35,991 nucleotides of DNA. Origin: Nitrospirota bacterium (GTDB taxonomy: Bacteria; Nitrospirota; Thermodesulfovibrionia; Thermodesulfovibrionales; JdFR-85). Of the stretch, positions 19,044-28,996 are shown piece by piece; within the stretch, counting starts at the first letter, position 1, and every line of letters begins with the position of its first letter. The stretch is taken from the NCBI GenBank assembly GCA_013152195.1, contig JAADGU010000011.1, positions 1-35,991 on the forward strand, written 5' to 3'. The position numbers were made by a program, and so were the translations under genes. The notes beneath the pieces are model-generated. The model saw only the letters and a program-made list of their open reading frames with translations, made no database searches and was not told the origin of the DNA.

Positions 19044-19182
19044 TTATTTATAGTCTGTGAAGAAAGTCGATAACCTGGTCCGGAGTTCAGAGTGACAGAA
19101 TACATTACTCCTGACGCCTGCTTCTTATGAGTTTGATCTGGAAATAAATCAAGGGGGCGTAAGCCTCAAAGGAGGAGACCAT

Positions 19183-19413
19183 ATGGCGAGGGTATACATG
19201 CTTGCAAATGTCCTTCCCGGCAAGGACAGGGACATACGGGATACCCTAAGGGGTATCAACGGAGTGGTGAATGCAGATGTAATTACAGGACAGTTTGATA
19301 TTGTTGCAGTGCTTGAGGCCAATGATATTAATGAGATATTTACAAGGATACTGAAGAAGGTCAGAAAGGTCAGGGGCATAACAAGGACAGAAACATTTAT
19401 AGCGGTCGAGTAA
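19183..19413 (+). CDS. stand-alone Lrp/AsnC ligand-binding (RAM) domain protein, no HTH
   Basis: ARVYMLANVLPGKDRDIRDTLRGINGVVNADVITGQFDIVAVLEANDINEIFTRILKKVRKVRGITRTETFIAVE; strong SD AAAGGAGGAG. Confidence 0.85.
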   Translation: MARVYMLANVLPGKDRDIRDTLRGINGVVNADVITGQFDIVAVLEANDINEIFTRILKKVRKVRGITRTETFIAVE

Positions 19414-19427
19414 AAGGGCCCCGGTTT

Positions 19428-19880
19428 TTGCCGGAGGGGACTCAGGGTTTGGATATCGAAGACAGGAGGGCAGGACAGATACTTGAGGTCTTAAAGGACC
19501 TCTATGAGGTGAACAGGTTTGTTCCTGTCATTGTCGAGGGCAAAAGGGACCGCAGAGCCCTGAGGAGCCTCGGCATAACCGGTGAGATCATCCTTTTTCA
19601 TTGTGGCAGGACGGTTTATGAATTTTGCGAAGATATCCTGAAGCTCCACGAGAGGTTTATCCTGCTCCTTGACTGGGATGAAAGAGGAGAGGCTCTCCAG
19701 AATAGCCTTTCTTCTCATCTGAAAGGACATTATGAGGAGTTTTCTCTCTTTGGGAACAGACTTAAATCGCTGTGTCAGTCGGATATCAAGGAGATAGAGG
19801 ACCTGCCTGCCCTGTTGAGGAGGCTGATAGGGAAGACGGGATATAGGGGGATTTTTGAAACTATACAAACCGGTAAATAA
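19428..19880 (+). CDS. small Toprim-domain protein (RNase M5/DnaG-type fold)
   Basis: VPVIVEGKRDRRALRSLGI (Toprim Glu motif) and LLLDWDERGEAL (DxD motif). TTG start at 19428 or 19449 (SD GGAGGGG). Confidence 0.75.
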   Translation: MPEGTQGLDIEDRRAGQILEVLKDLYEVNRFVPVIVEGKRDRRALRSLGITGEIILFHCGRTVYEFCEDILKLHERFILLLDWDERGEALQNSLSSHLKGHYEEFSLFGNRLKSLCQSDIKEIEDLPALLRRLIGKTGYRGIFETIQTGK

Positions 19881-19974
19881 GAAACAGGGTTTCTTGCAGT
19901 TAAGTGGTTGATATAGCAGACGAACAAGTTTCTCTGAATAGTAACCGGGATAATAGAAGGAAAAAAGAAAAGGA

Positions 19975-20132
19975 ACACACCCCTTAATCCCCTCTTGATT
20001 GAGGGGAAAATCCTTGACAGTTCCGGCCTTACCAGGAGGAACGGAACGAGGGTAGGGGCGGAGAGCAAGATAGAAAGAACAGTCTTGAGAAAGCAAGAAG
20101 TGTGTAACTCCCCTCTGAAAAGAGGGGTGTGT
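19975..20132. mobile_element. MITE-like element with 10-bp terminal inverted repeats and two internal hairpins
   Basis: ACACACCCCT at 19975-19984 and AGGGGTGTGT at 20123-20132; hairpins CCCCTC-N6-GAGGGG (19989-20006) and CCCCTCT-GAAA-AGAGGGG (~20110-20127). No ORF needed. Confidence 0.4.
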
Positions 20133-20191
20133 GTGTAAAGGGCAGGAATATGGATTGTTGCTTCAAACCTTATTAAAAAATTAATCCGGGT

Positions 20192-20893
20192 TCAAAGATG
20201 CTTCAGCTCGTCTTCCTTTTCGGCCTCTCCCTTAAACTTCTTCTCCAGATACTCCTTGGCCACATCCTTTCCTCCAAGGCCGAAAGCAAGCGAGAGTGCA
20301 AATACAATCCCTCCAAAAATTACCGTGAAGGCAACTATTACTGTGTCACGGCCAATGCCGAGCTGTTCCAGGGACATTGTGAAGGCAAGCAGGAAGACGA
20401 TGGTTTTGACAGTCTTGCTTAATAATCCCGAGAATTTTATTCCTGAATTTACAGAAGCTATCAGTGTTGCCCTTCCTGCAAAGTTGCTGAGTATATAACC
20501 GACTATAATAAGCAGCGCTGAAACAAAGACATTGGGGAGGTAGAGGAAGAACTTTTCGAGAATATCTTCAATTGCCGGGATTTTCAGGGTGTAAAGTGAC
20601 ATTATAAAGAAAAGGATTACCACAAACCAGTAGGATATCTGGCTCAGGAGTTTTGTCGGTGGTATCTTTATGCCACCCCGTTCAAGTCCCTGGGTTATCC
20701 CCATTCTTTTGCAGAATCGGTCTGTATTTAATATCTCGAGTGTTTTCTGGATTATATTCTTGATAATCCATCCGGAGAGAAATCCCAGAATGAATATAAC
20801 CAGAGAACTGAGAAGGTTTGGCAAGAATTCGATAAGTTTCTGGAAACAGTCCGTCATAGGTGCTGTTACGATTTTATCGAATAAGTTTTCCAT
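20192..20893 (-). CDS. MscS-related conserved TM-helix membrane protein
   Basis: Repeated amphipathic TM motif LPNLLSSLVIFILGFLSGWIIKNIIQKTL / LPNVFVSALLIIVGYILSNFAGRA; VIFGGIVFALSLAFGLGGKDVAKEYLEK. Confidence 0.8.
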   Translation of the reverse strand: MENLFDKIVTAPMTDCFQKLIEFLPNLLSSLVIFILGFLSGWIIKNIIQKTLEILNTDRFCKRMGITQGLERGGIKIPPTKLLSQISYWFVVILFFIMSLYTLKIPAIEDILEKFFLYLPNVFVSALLIIVGYILSNFAGRATLIASVNSGIKFSGLLSKTVKTIVFLLAFTMSLEQLGIGRDTVIVAFTVIFGGIVFALSLAFGLGGKDVAKEYLEKKFKGEAEKEDELKHL

Positions 20894-20960
20894 AAAAACC
20901 CCTCCTTGAATTAGTCATTCGTTAATGGTCATTTTCTGTTGACCGTTGCCTGAATAAAAC

Positions 20961-22235
20961 TCACTCTTCTTCCTCAAACCATCTCTCAATCAGGTAGGGC
21001 TTTCCCTTTTCAAAGGCGATACAGAGTTCTTCAAGCCTCTGCTCTACCTCTGCAGCTGAGCTTTCCCACGTCTCTATCACAAAAGAGGCAACCTTGCCAA
21101 GATATAAAGGTGTAAGTGACTTTATTATATGCTCCCGGCTCATTAATTTTCTGTGGCACGCTAAGGCAAAATTATATACGATTTCAACCCATACGTTGTC
21201 GGGAATAGAGAACTTTTCTTTTGGCTTGTCTCCCACAGTTGCGAGAAACCACATCAGTTCTCCGGGCAAAAACGATTCGTACATGACGGAGAGTTCTTTT
21301 ACCCCGAGTTTGAACTTCTCTATCATACCATCAAGATTGACTTTTATGGGTTCCAGCCCTACAGAGTATACAAACCCAAAAGTAGGAACAGGTTCCGACC
21401 CCTTTATATCCTTCCATATTGTGGCATATTCTTCCATAAGATTAAAGACAGAGATTACCACCTGGTGGAGCATTGCGCTGAGGTCGGATCCCGGCTCCTT
21501 GGGGTCGTGTATCTTTGCTCCCAGGAATGCCTGACATACCTTGAAGGCATTTGCAACAGCCGTTGTTGTCATCCAGATATCAATGCCAAAACGGGCTACG
21601 TCTGTCTCCCATACATCTTTTTTCAGATAAAAAGCTGCAAGCTTGCCTGAGAGCCCGAAGTCTCCTCCTATAGGCTGACGGATTCTATGTCCGTACAATG
21701 CCCTGGTCATAGGATAAACTATTGTATTAGTGATAGTCCCGTCATATTTGTGCCTGTGATAATAGGGGGCTACGTAATCATATCCCGCATTGAGAACCGG
21801 TCGGATCAGGAGCTCGATCCATTCAGGTGTTATACTTCTGAGGTCAGAATCCACCACTGCGCAGGCCTTTACATTAAGTATCTTTGCAATCTCAAAGATG
21901 GTCCTGAATGCACTTCCTTTTCCTGGAATTCCATGATAGGGCGTGATAATCTTGTGGAGGTTTCCTACCCTGTGATGAAGCAGTATGGAGTCGAAATCAA
22001 CAGTGGTCTCCCTGACAACGTCCATGGTTCCATCAGTTGAGCCCCCATCAGAGTTTACAAGTACGGACTTTGAGTCAGGAAAGTATTTTGAAAGTCCCGC
22101 CTGAACAGCCTTCACAACATGTCCGATGGTTTTGGCATTGTTGTAACTTGGTATGCCAATAACTATGTCAGCCTCGCCAAGTTCATTAATCTTTTCCCGA
22201 ACATCCTTTCTCAGGGCTATTGTGTTTTCAGGCAT
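20961..22235 (-). CDS. family-2/GT81-like glycosyltransferase (possible glucosylglycerate or glucosyl-3-phosphoglycerate synthase type)
   Basis: IVIGIPSYNNAKTIGHVVKAV, NSDGGSTDGTMDVV, GIPGKGSAFRTIFEIAK, CAVVDSDLRSITPEWI; GT-A nucleotide-sugar motifs. Confidence 0.75.
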   Translation of the reverse strand: MPENTIALRKDVREKINELGEADIVIGIPSYNNAKTIGHVVKAVQAGLSKYFPDSKSVLVNSDGGSTDGTMDVVRETTVDFDSILLHHRVGNLHKIITPYHGIPGKGSAFRTIFEIAKILNVKACAVVDSDLRSITPEWIELLIRPVLNAGYDYVAPYYHRHKYDGTITNTIVYPMTRALYGHRIRQPIGGDFGLSGKLAAFYLKKDVWETDVARFGIDIWMTTTAVANAFKVCQAFLGAKIHDPKEPGSDLSAMLHQVVISVFNLMEEYATIWKDIKGSEPVPTFGFVYSVGLEPIKVNLDGMIEKFKLGVKELSVMYESFLPGELMWFLATVGDKPKEKFSIPDNVWVEIVYNFALACHRKLMSREHIIKSLTPLYLGKVASFVIETWESSAAEVEQRLEELCIAFEKGKPYLIERWFEEEE

Positions 22236-22510
22236 ATTTGTAATATTTGGTCAGGATACAGGTTTGTGAAAAACGCATCAAGTCCGTTACTTGCCAAAAT
22301 TCGCTCCATGTTGAGACCTGTTCAGATTTTTGCTGATAATATCATTGCCTGATGTTTGTTGCCTGCTTCGAATTGCGAGTAACAGCTATGCCCTGTGACT
22401 TGAAAATATTGACTAAGCAATCGAAATAATGGTTAAATTATTACTGTATTATCAACATTATATCATTCAGACGTACGATGATACAACCTTTATGATTTTG
22501 GGAGGGTACG

Positions 22511-22990
22511 ATGAAGAGAATCCCCATGACAGAACAGGGTCAGGGTTTCCGCAAAATGAAAGAAGAGCTGGAGCATCTTCTCAGGGTTGAGAGGCCAAAA
22601 AATATAAAGGATATTGAAGAGGCAAGGTCTCATGGTGATTTAAGCGAGAATGCAGAATATCATGCTGCCAAAGAGAGGCAGTCCTTTATAGAAGGCCGCA
22701 TACAGGAACTGCAGTCCAAGACAGCCCTGGCACAGGTTATTGACACTTCAAGAATTAAGAGCGACAGAGTTACCTTTGGTGCAAAGGTTAAGGTTTATGA
22801 CCTTGCAACAGATGAGGAGAGGTTGTTTCAACTTGTTGGGCCTGATGAGGCAGATGTTGGCAGTGGCAGGATATCAATCACCTCGCCCGTTGGCAGGGGG
22901 CTGATGAGTAAAGAGGTTGGAGATACAGTCGTTGTCAATGCTCCGGCAAAAACCATTGAGTATGAGATTATAGAGATTAGTTTTGAGTAG
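22511..22990 (+). CDS. greA: transcription elongation factor GreA
   Basis: MTEQGQGFRKMKEELEHLLRVERPKNIKDIEEARSHGDLSENAEYHAAKERQSFIEGRI. Confidence 0.96.
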   Translation: MKRIPMTEQGQGFRKMKEELEHLLRVERPKNIKDIEEARSHGDLSENAEYHAAKERQSFIEGRIQELQSKTALAQVIDTSRIKSDRVTFGAKVKVYDLATDEERLFQLVGPDEADVGSGRISITSPVGRGLMSKEVGDTVVVNAPAKTIEYEIIEISFE

Positions 22991-23738
22991 ATTTTTCCAG
23001 GCAGAGGTTGCAGGAAATATCCACCTGTCTCAAACCCACAGTATTCTCAGGATTACCCCTATGCAACCTCATGTCAGGCCTGTTCCAGGGCAGTTTTATC
23101 TGCTGAGGGCATCTGAAACCCTTGATCCGCTTCTCAGGAGACCCTTCAGTATCTTAATGTGGGATGATACGCATCTGGAGTTTCTTATAAGGTTGAAGGG
23201 CAGGGGGACTCATCTGTTGAGAAACATGAGGGTTGGAGACAGAATCGACGTGTTGGGCCCCCTTGGTAACGGCTATCCTGATCCCCTCAAGGATGAGACC
23301 CCGATACTTGTTGCCGGAGGGGTTGGGATAGCATCTGTCTTCCCCCTCTTGCATGCTGGAACCCGTCTCTTCTATGGCGCCATGAATTCTGCGGAGCTTT
23401 ATCTCCTCGATGATATAAAGAAACTCACAGGGAATATCTTTATATGCACTGATGATGGCAGCAAGGGGTTTAAAGGCAATGCGGTTGAGAGATTAATTGA
23501 ATCCCTGGATGACCTTGCTGTTGCAAAGCCCACTATATATGCGTGCGGCCCTGAAGGGATGATAGCGGCTCTACTGAAGTTCCTGAGTGAGAGGGGTATT
23601 CCGGGCTATATCTCCTTTGAGGAAAGGATGGCCTGTGGTATTGGTGCCTGCCTCGGGTGTGTCATAAAGACGGTTCAGGGTTATAAGAGGGTATGCAAGG
23701 AAGGGCCGGTTTTTAATGTAAGGGAGATAGTGTGCTGA
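22983..23738 (+). CDS. pyrK: dihydroorotate dehydrogenase electron transfer subunit PyrK
   Basis: [51 protein letters not shown] (2Fe-2S). TTG start overlapping the greA 3' end. Confidence 0.92.
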   Translation: MSRFFQAEVAGNIHLSQTHSILRITPMQPHVRPVPGQFYLLRASETLDPLLRRPFSILMWDDTHLEFLIRLKGRGTHLLRNMRVGDRIDVLGPLGNGYPDPLKDETPILVAGGVGIASVFPLLHAGTRLFYGAMNSAELYLLDDIKKLTGNIFICTDDGSKGFKGNAVERLIESLDDLAVAKPTIYACGPEGMIAALLKFLSERGIPGYISFEERMACGIGACLGCVIKTVQGYKRVCKEGPVFNVREIVC

Positions 23739-24664
23739 ACATGAACCTGTCAGTCAACATAGGAAAACTTGGACTTAAAAATCCCGTTATGACCGCATCC
23801 GGGACATTTGGTTACGGGGAGGAATATGCCGAGTTTGTTGACCTTGCCAGCCTCGGTGCAATTGTGGTAAAGGGGCTTTCCCTTTTACCCAGGGAAGGCA
23901 ATCCTCCTCCACGCATTGTGGAGACACCTGCAGGAATGCTTAATGCCATAGGGCTTCAGAACATAGGTGTGGAGAGTTTTATAGAGGAAAAACTCCCGTT
24001 CCTGAGGCAGTTTAATGTGCCTGTAATAGCCAACTTCTTTGGTGACTCCGTAGATGAGTATGTTGCAGCTGCAGAGAGGTTAAGCGATGTGCAGGGTATA
24101 GACGGCCTTGAGATGAATATATCATGCCCCAACAAGCAGGCGGGCTGGCTCGTTTTCGGTACAGACCCTGAGGTCACCTCTGAGGTTGTCAGTGCAGTGA
24201 GAAAGGTAACTGGCCTTCCCCTTATCGTTAAACTCTCACCGAATGTGACGGATATTGCTCTCATGGCAAGGGTTGCAGAGGATGCAGGGGCTGATGCAGT
24301 GTCTCTGATAAATACGCTTTCAGGGATGGCTATTGATATAAAGACGAGAAGACCGAAGCTGGCAAACATTACCGGGGGGTTGTCAGGTCCTGCTATCAAG
24401 CCCATAGGGATAAGGATGGTTTGGGATGTGTTCAGGGCGGTCAATATTCCGATCATAGGTTCGGGCGGTATTATGGACGGAGATGATGCAATCGAATATA
24501 TGCTTGCCGGTGCTGCTGCCGTGGCAGTGGGAACTGCAAACTTTGTAAGTCCGACAGCGACCGTGGATGTATTGTCAGGAATAAAGGATTATATGACCAC
24601 CAATGGAATTAAAGACATTTCCAGTATTAAAGGAGGCCTGATATGGGAACGAGAAGACCTTTAA
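23732..24664 (+). CDS. pyrD: dihydroorotate dehydrogenase, catalytic subunit (class 1B)
   Basis: [73 protein letters not shown]. Start could be ATG 23741. Confidence 0.95.
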   Translation: MLNMNLSVNIGKLGLKNPVMTASGTFGYGEEYAEFVDLASLGAIVVKGLSLLPREGNPPPRIVETPAGMLNAIGLQNIGVESFIEEKLPFLRQFNVPVIANFFGDSVDEYVAAAERLSDVQGIDGLEMNISCPNKQAGWLVFGTDPEVTSEVVSAVRKVTGLPLIVKLSPNVTDIALMARVAEDAGADAVSLINTLSGMAIDIKTRRPKLANITGGLSGPAIKPIGIRMVWDVFRAVNIPIIGSGGIMDGDDAIEYMLAGAAAVAVGTANFVSPTATVDVLSGIKDYMTTNGIKDISSIKGGLIWEREDL

Positions 24665-25446
24665 TTACGCTAACCTCTGATTTCGGAATGAAAGACCCCT
24701 TTGTGGGACAAATGAAGGGTGTTATTCTTAATACCAATCCTGACGTTGAAATGGTGGATATCACGCATAATATATCTCCCCATAACATAAGGGAAGGGGC
24801 TGTCCTTACGGGCCTCAGCTATCAGTACTTTCCTGTCAGGACAATACATCTGGTGGTGGTGGATCCGGGAGTGGGTTCAAGGAGGAGACCGATTATTGTG
24901 GCAACACAGAACCATTATTTTGTCGGGCCTGACAATGGTCTTTTCTCGATGGTATACAAAAAGGAAAAGGGTTCCTTTAGTGTTACCCATATAACTTCTG
25001 AGCATTACTTCCTCAGGAAAGACTCTGCAACATTTCAGGGCAGAGACATTTTTGCCCCAGTTGCGGCATGGCTTTCAAAGGGTATTCCCGTCAGTCACTT
25101 TGGTGCGGATATAGACGATTTTATGAATATCCACCTACCCGAGCCCGGAATGCCTTCCAGGAATACAATTGAAGGTGAGGTTATATATATCGATCATTTT
25201 GGTAATGCAATAACAAATATATCTTCGGATCTTCTCAGGGATTCCCTCAATGGAGGTGAAAGACTGAGGATTGTATTGAAAGGCAATGTGGTTTCATTCA
25301 AGAGGTGCTACTCGGAAGTGGAAGATAAAGATCTGTACTGTCTTATTAACAGTAGTGGTCTTCTGGAGTTTTTTATTTGCAGGGGAAATGCAGCAGAGAG
25401 TTTCGGGATCAGGATAGGTGATATTGTAGGCATTATAAAGAGCTAA
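24643..25446 (+). CDS. SAM hydrolase / SAM hydroxide adenosyltransferase family (DUF62)
   Basis: [57 protein letters not shown]. Confidence 0.9.
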   Translation: MGTRRPLITLTSDFGMKDPFVGQMKGVILNTNPDVEMVDITHNISPHNIREGAVLTGLSYQYFPVRTIHLVVVDPGVGSRRRPIIVATQNHYFVGPDNGLFSMVYKKEKGSFSVTHITSEHYFLRKDSATFQGRDIFAPVAAWLSKGIPVSHFGADIDDFMNIHLPEPGMPSRNTIEGEVIYIDHFGNAITNISSDLLRDSLNGGERLRIVLKGNVVSFKRCYSEVEDKDLYCLINSSGLLEFFICRGNAAESFGIRIGDIVGIIKS

Positions 25447-26675
25447 ATTGAGGCATTTTTCACAGGTCCGAGAACCGTCAATGCGAATTTCCTGTCACTG
25501 AAGAGTCTGTCAGAGAGCTCCCTTACCTCAGAGAAGCGGACTCCGTCAATGGCCTTCATAATCTCTGAAGGAGATATATACTTTCCATAATAGATTTCCT
25601 GGCGTGCAAGGTTATTCATCCTTCCTGATGTGGATTCAAGGGCAAGAACAAGGTTTCCCTTGAGTTGTTTTTTTGCCCTCATCAGTTCATCTTCAGATAC
25701 TGTATCCTTGAAGGTGACGAGTTCATTCCTTATTATGTCTATTACCTGCTGGTATTTTTTCCTGCCTGTACCCACGTATACACCGAAAAGCCCCGAATCA
25801 TGGTAAGAGGAAGTGAAGGAATATACAGAATAAGCAAGTCCCCTCTGCTCCCGGATCTCCTGAAAGAGCCTTGAACTGACTCCGGCGCCGATAACGGTAT
25901 TCAGCAATAACATTGCATATCGCTCCGGACTTCCCTGGGCAATACCCTCTGCTCCGATACAGAGATGCACTTCTGCGCACTCTTTTGTTACCACATTTGT
26001 TCCGTGATGAAATTTCGGTTTTGAGTAAGTGTGGGGTTGGGAGCTGTTGCTGATTGTTCCGATGGAGCGGTTAAGCCCCTTTAAAACCTCTTCATGCTCA
26101 ATATTGCCAGCACATGATATGACAATGTTGTTGATGGTGTAATACTTTTTTATATGTTCAGCCAGGTCTTTTTTCGTGAAGGACCTTACTGTTTTTTTAG
26201 TGCCAAGTATACCCAGACCAATGCCTTCCCTGTTCCAGACATATTCACTGAACAGGTCGTGGATGTAATCGTCTGGGGTGTCTTCCACCATCTTTATCTC
26301 TTCAATAACAATTCCTTTTTCCTTCTCTATCTCGTCTTCAGGCAGCCGGGAGTGAAGAAAGATATCCATGAGCAGGTCAGTGCCCTTTTCAAGGTAATCG
26401 TCGAGCAGCTTTATGTAGAAAGTTGTTGTTTCCTTGGATGTGTAGGCATTGAGGTCTCCGCCAAGGGAGTCTATTTCAACGGCTATCTCTTTCTGTGAAC
26501 GTCTTTTTGTGCCTTTAAAGAGCATGTGTTCAAGGAAGTGGGATATCCCGTTTTTCTGCTTTGTCTCATACCTTGAGCCCACCTTTACCCATATGCCGAG
26601 GCATACTGAGCGAACACCCTTTATCCGTTCCAGCAGGACGGGTATTTTGTTATCGAGATATTCTTTTTTGAACAT
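25443..26675 (-). CDS. M16 family zinc peptidase (insulinase-like)
   Basis: HFLEHMLFKGTKRRSQKEIAVEIDSLGGDLNAYTSKETTTFY (HxxEH motif); REQRGLAYSVYSF. Confidence 0.93.
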   Translation of the reverse strand: MFKKEYLDNKIPVLLERIKGVRSVCLGIWVKVGSRYETKQKNGISHFLEHMLFKGTKRRSQKEIAVEIDSLGGDLNAYTSKETTTFYIKLLDDYLEKGTDLLMDIFLHSRLPEDEIEKEKGIVIEEIKMVEDTPDDYIHDLFSEYVWNREGIGLGILGTKKTVRSFTKKDLAEHIKKYYTINNIVISCAGNIEHEEVLKGLNRSIGTISNSSQPHTYSKPKFHHGTNVVTKECAEVHLCIGAEGIAQGSPERYAMLLLNTVIGAGVSSRLFQEIREQRGLAYSVYSFTSSYHDSGLFGVYVGTGRKKYQQVIDIIRNELVTFKDTVSEDELMRAKKQLKGNLVLALESTSGRMNNLARQEIYYGKYISPSEIMKAIDGVRFSEVRELSDRLFSDRKFALTVLGPVKNASI

Positions 26676-26815
26676 GGTCTTTGCTCCGGATGTTGTCTGT
26701 AAATAATCCTGTTTACCTTTCCCCGGCGTCTGCCTGTGTGTTGCCTGCAGACAGGGAAATAGAGCAGGGGAGCTGGAATTGAAGAAACAGGTTTATAGGT
26801 TGGAGGGTAAACTTC

Positions 26816-26842
26816 AGGGACCTGTTTTTTTAACAGGCCCCT
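26816..26842 (-). terminator. hairpin downstream of pnp
   Basis: AGGGACCTGTT/AACAGGCCCCT near-perfect arms around a T-rich loop, just past the pnp stop. Confidence 0.5.
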
Positions 26843-26864
26843 AAAACTTCAGAGCTTGCTCTGT

Positions 26865-28982
26865 CTATCCCTTTGTCTTTCCTTTGGCCTCTTCCCGAAG
26901 GGCTTCTTTTCTGCTTAACTTGAGTCTTCCCATATCATCAATCTCTATGACCTTGACAGGGAATTCATCACCGTAATTAATCACGTCTGTAACCTTCCCA
27001 ACCCGTTCATCTGATATCTGGGAAATATGCAAGAGCCCTTCCACTCCGGGCAGTACTTCAACAAAGGCACCGAAGTCTACAACTTTTTTGACCTTTCCCA
27101 TATATATCCTGCCAACCTCTACATCCTGAACAATTCCTTCTATAATTTCTTTTGCCTTCATGGCGGATGCCTCGTCAGCAGATGCAATGTTGATAAGCCC
27201 TGTATCATCTATGTCGATTTTTACGCCAGTCTGTTCAGTTATTCCCCTGATTACCTTCCCCCCTACGCCAATTACATCCCTTATCTTTTCCGGCTTGATC
27301 TGCAGGGTATATATTCTTGGTGCATTGGGAGCGAGATTCTTTCGGGGCTCAGGCAGTGTCTCGTTCATCTTCTCCAGTATGTGGAATCTTCCAGCTCTTG
27401 CCTGTTCAAGTGCCGACTCCATTATCTCCCTGGTTATACCGCTTATCTTCACGTCCATCTGAAATGCGGTTACGCCTTTTTTTGTTCCTGTAACCTTGAA
27501 ATCCATATCTCCAAGGTGGTCTTCAAGCCCCAGTATATCCGAGAGTATTACGGTCTTGTCACTTTCGTGTATGAGTCCCATTGCAATGCCGGCCACAGGT
27601 GTTTCAATGGGTACACCTGCGTCCATGAGAGCAAGGGTTGCACCACAGACTGTTGCCATGGATGATGAACCATTCGATTCCAGGATATCAGAGACTATCC
27701 GTATGGTATACGGGAACTTTTCCTTGGAGGGTATCACCGGCTTCAGTGACTTCTCCGCAAGTGCGCCGTGACCGATCTCTCTCCTGCCGGTGAATCCCAG
27801 TCGCTTTACCTCACCGACACTGAAGGGCGGGAAATTGTAGTGGAGCATGAAGGATTTAAATGTTTCACCTTCAAGTGCGTCTATCCTTTGCTCATCCGCT
27901 GATGTGCCAAGGGTAACTGCCACAAGCGCCTGGGTCTCGCCCCTGACAAAGAGGGCTGAACCATGCACTTTTGGCAGGAAACCAACCTTGCCGTATATGT
28001 GTCTTATGTCCTCAGGCTTTCTTCCGTCGGTTCTCACACCTTCGTCTATGATCATCCTCCTGACGAGGTCTTTTTCAATGTCATGGAATATCCCTGATAT
28101 CTCTTTTGCCCTGTCCCCTTCTTCAGAAGTGAACTTTTCAATTGCTTCCTCAAGCAGGAGGTCCAGGATTTCCTGTCTCTTCATCTTCGATGGTATCCTG
28201 ACAGCCTCTTTCATCCTGTCAATTACAAAAGACCTGACGTTTTCTTTGAGTGTCCCGTCAATTTCTACTGGATTAATTTTCCTCTTGGGTTTGCCGCATA
28301 CCTCTGCAAGCTTTCTCTGAATTGTGTTTATCTTTTTTATCTCTTCATGCGCAACATCTATTGCCTCAAGAACAATCTCCTCTGATACCTCAATTGCGCT
28401 GCCTTCAACCATCATGACTGCGTCATCTGTTCCGGCTACAACAAAGTTCAGATCCATATTCTCAAGTTCTTCCAGGGATGGTAATACCACAAACTCTCCG
28501 TCGATCCTTCCGACCCTTACTGCTGATACAGGACCGTCAAAGGGTATATCCGATATCATAAGGGCAGTGGAGACCCCTATGATTCCAAGGATATCCGATA
28601 CGTTTTCATCACCAAACGAAATGACCGATGCTATACCCTGTGTCTCTGAACGGAAACCATCGGGGAAGAGTGGTCTGATGGGTCTGTCGATCAGACGGGA
28701 TGCAAGCACTTCTTTCTCGGAAGGCTTTCCTTCCCTCTTGAAAAATCCCCCTGGAATCTTTCCTGCTGCGTATGCCTTTTCCTGGTAATCAATTGTTAAC
28801 GGAAAGAAATCAAGGTCTTTTCTTTCCCTTTTCGAAGCTACTGCTGTAGCAAGAACCACAGTGTCACCGTAGCTTATTAAAGCCGAACCATCAGATTGTT
28901 TTGCAAGCTCCCCTGTTTCAATTATAAGCTGATGTTCTCTGATCTCATGTTTTTCTCTGTGTGGAGCGTCCATTCCTGACAT
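26865..28982 (-). CDS. pnp: polyribonucleotide nucleotidyltransferase
   Basis: VRTDGRKPEDIRHIYGKVGFLPKVHGSALFVRGETQALV, KH domain DVIGVGGKVIRGITEQTG, S1 domain VEVGRIYMGKVKKVVDFGAFVEVLPGVEGLLHISQ. Track start 28994. Confidence 0.97.
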   Translation of the reverse strand: MSGMDAPHREKHEIREHQLIIETGELAKQSDGSALISYGDTVVLATAVASKRERKDLDFFPLTIDYQEKAYAAGKIPGGFFKREGKPSEKEVLASRLIDRPIRPLFPDGFRSETQGIASVISFGDENVSDILGIIGVSTALMISDIPFDGPVSAVRVGRIDGEFVVLPSLEELENMDLNFVVAGTDDAVMMVEGSAIEVSEEIVLEAIDVAHEEIKKINTIQRKLAEVCGKPKRKINPVEIDGTLKENVRSFVIDRMKEAVRIPSKMKRQEILDLLLEEAIEKFTSEEGDRAKEISGIFHDIEKDLVRRMIIDEGVRTDGRKPEDIRHIYGKVGFLPKVHGSALFVRGETQALVAVTLGTSADEQRIDALEGETFKSFMLHYNFPPFSVGEVKRLGFTGRREIGHGALAEKSLKPVIPSKEKFPYTIRIVSDILESNGSSSMATVCGATLALMDAGVPIETPVAGIAMGLIHESDKTVILSDILGLEDHLGDMDFKVTGTKKGVTAFQMDVKISGITREIMESALEQARAGRFHILEKMNETLPEPRKNLAPNAPRIYTLQIKPEKIRDVIGVGGKVIRGITEQTGVKIDIDDTGLINIASADEASAMKAKEIIEGIVQDVEVGRIYMGKVKKVVDFGAFVEVLPGVEGLLHISQISDERVGKVTDVINYGDEFPVKVIEIDDMGRLKLSRKEALREEAKGKTKG

Positions 28983-28996
28983 GTAAGTTGTCACCT

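Noticed and set aside
19491-20096. 201-aa minus-strand ORF
   Set aside because: Runs antisense across the Toprim gene and through the MITE-like hairpins; no recognizable domain.
23956-24456. 166-aa minus-strand ORF within pyrD
   Set aside because: Antisense to conserved pyrD, no supporting motifs.
27027-28788. Plus-strand ORFs of 212, 100, 91, 157 and 154 aa over pnp
   Set aside because: Antisense to a strongly conserved pnp frame, low-complexity Ser/Cys-rich translations, no SD or family motifs.
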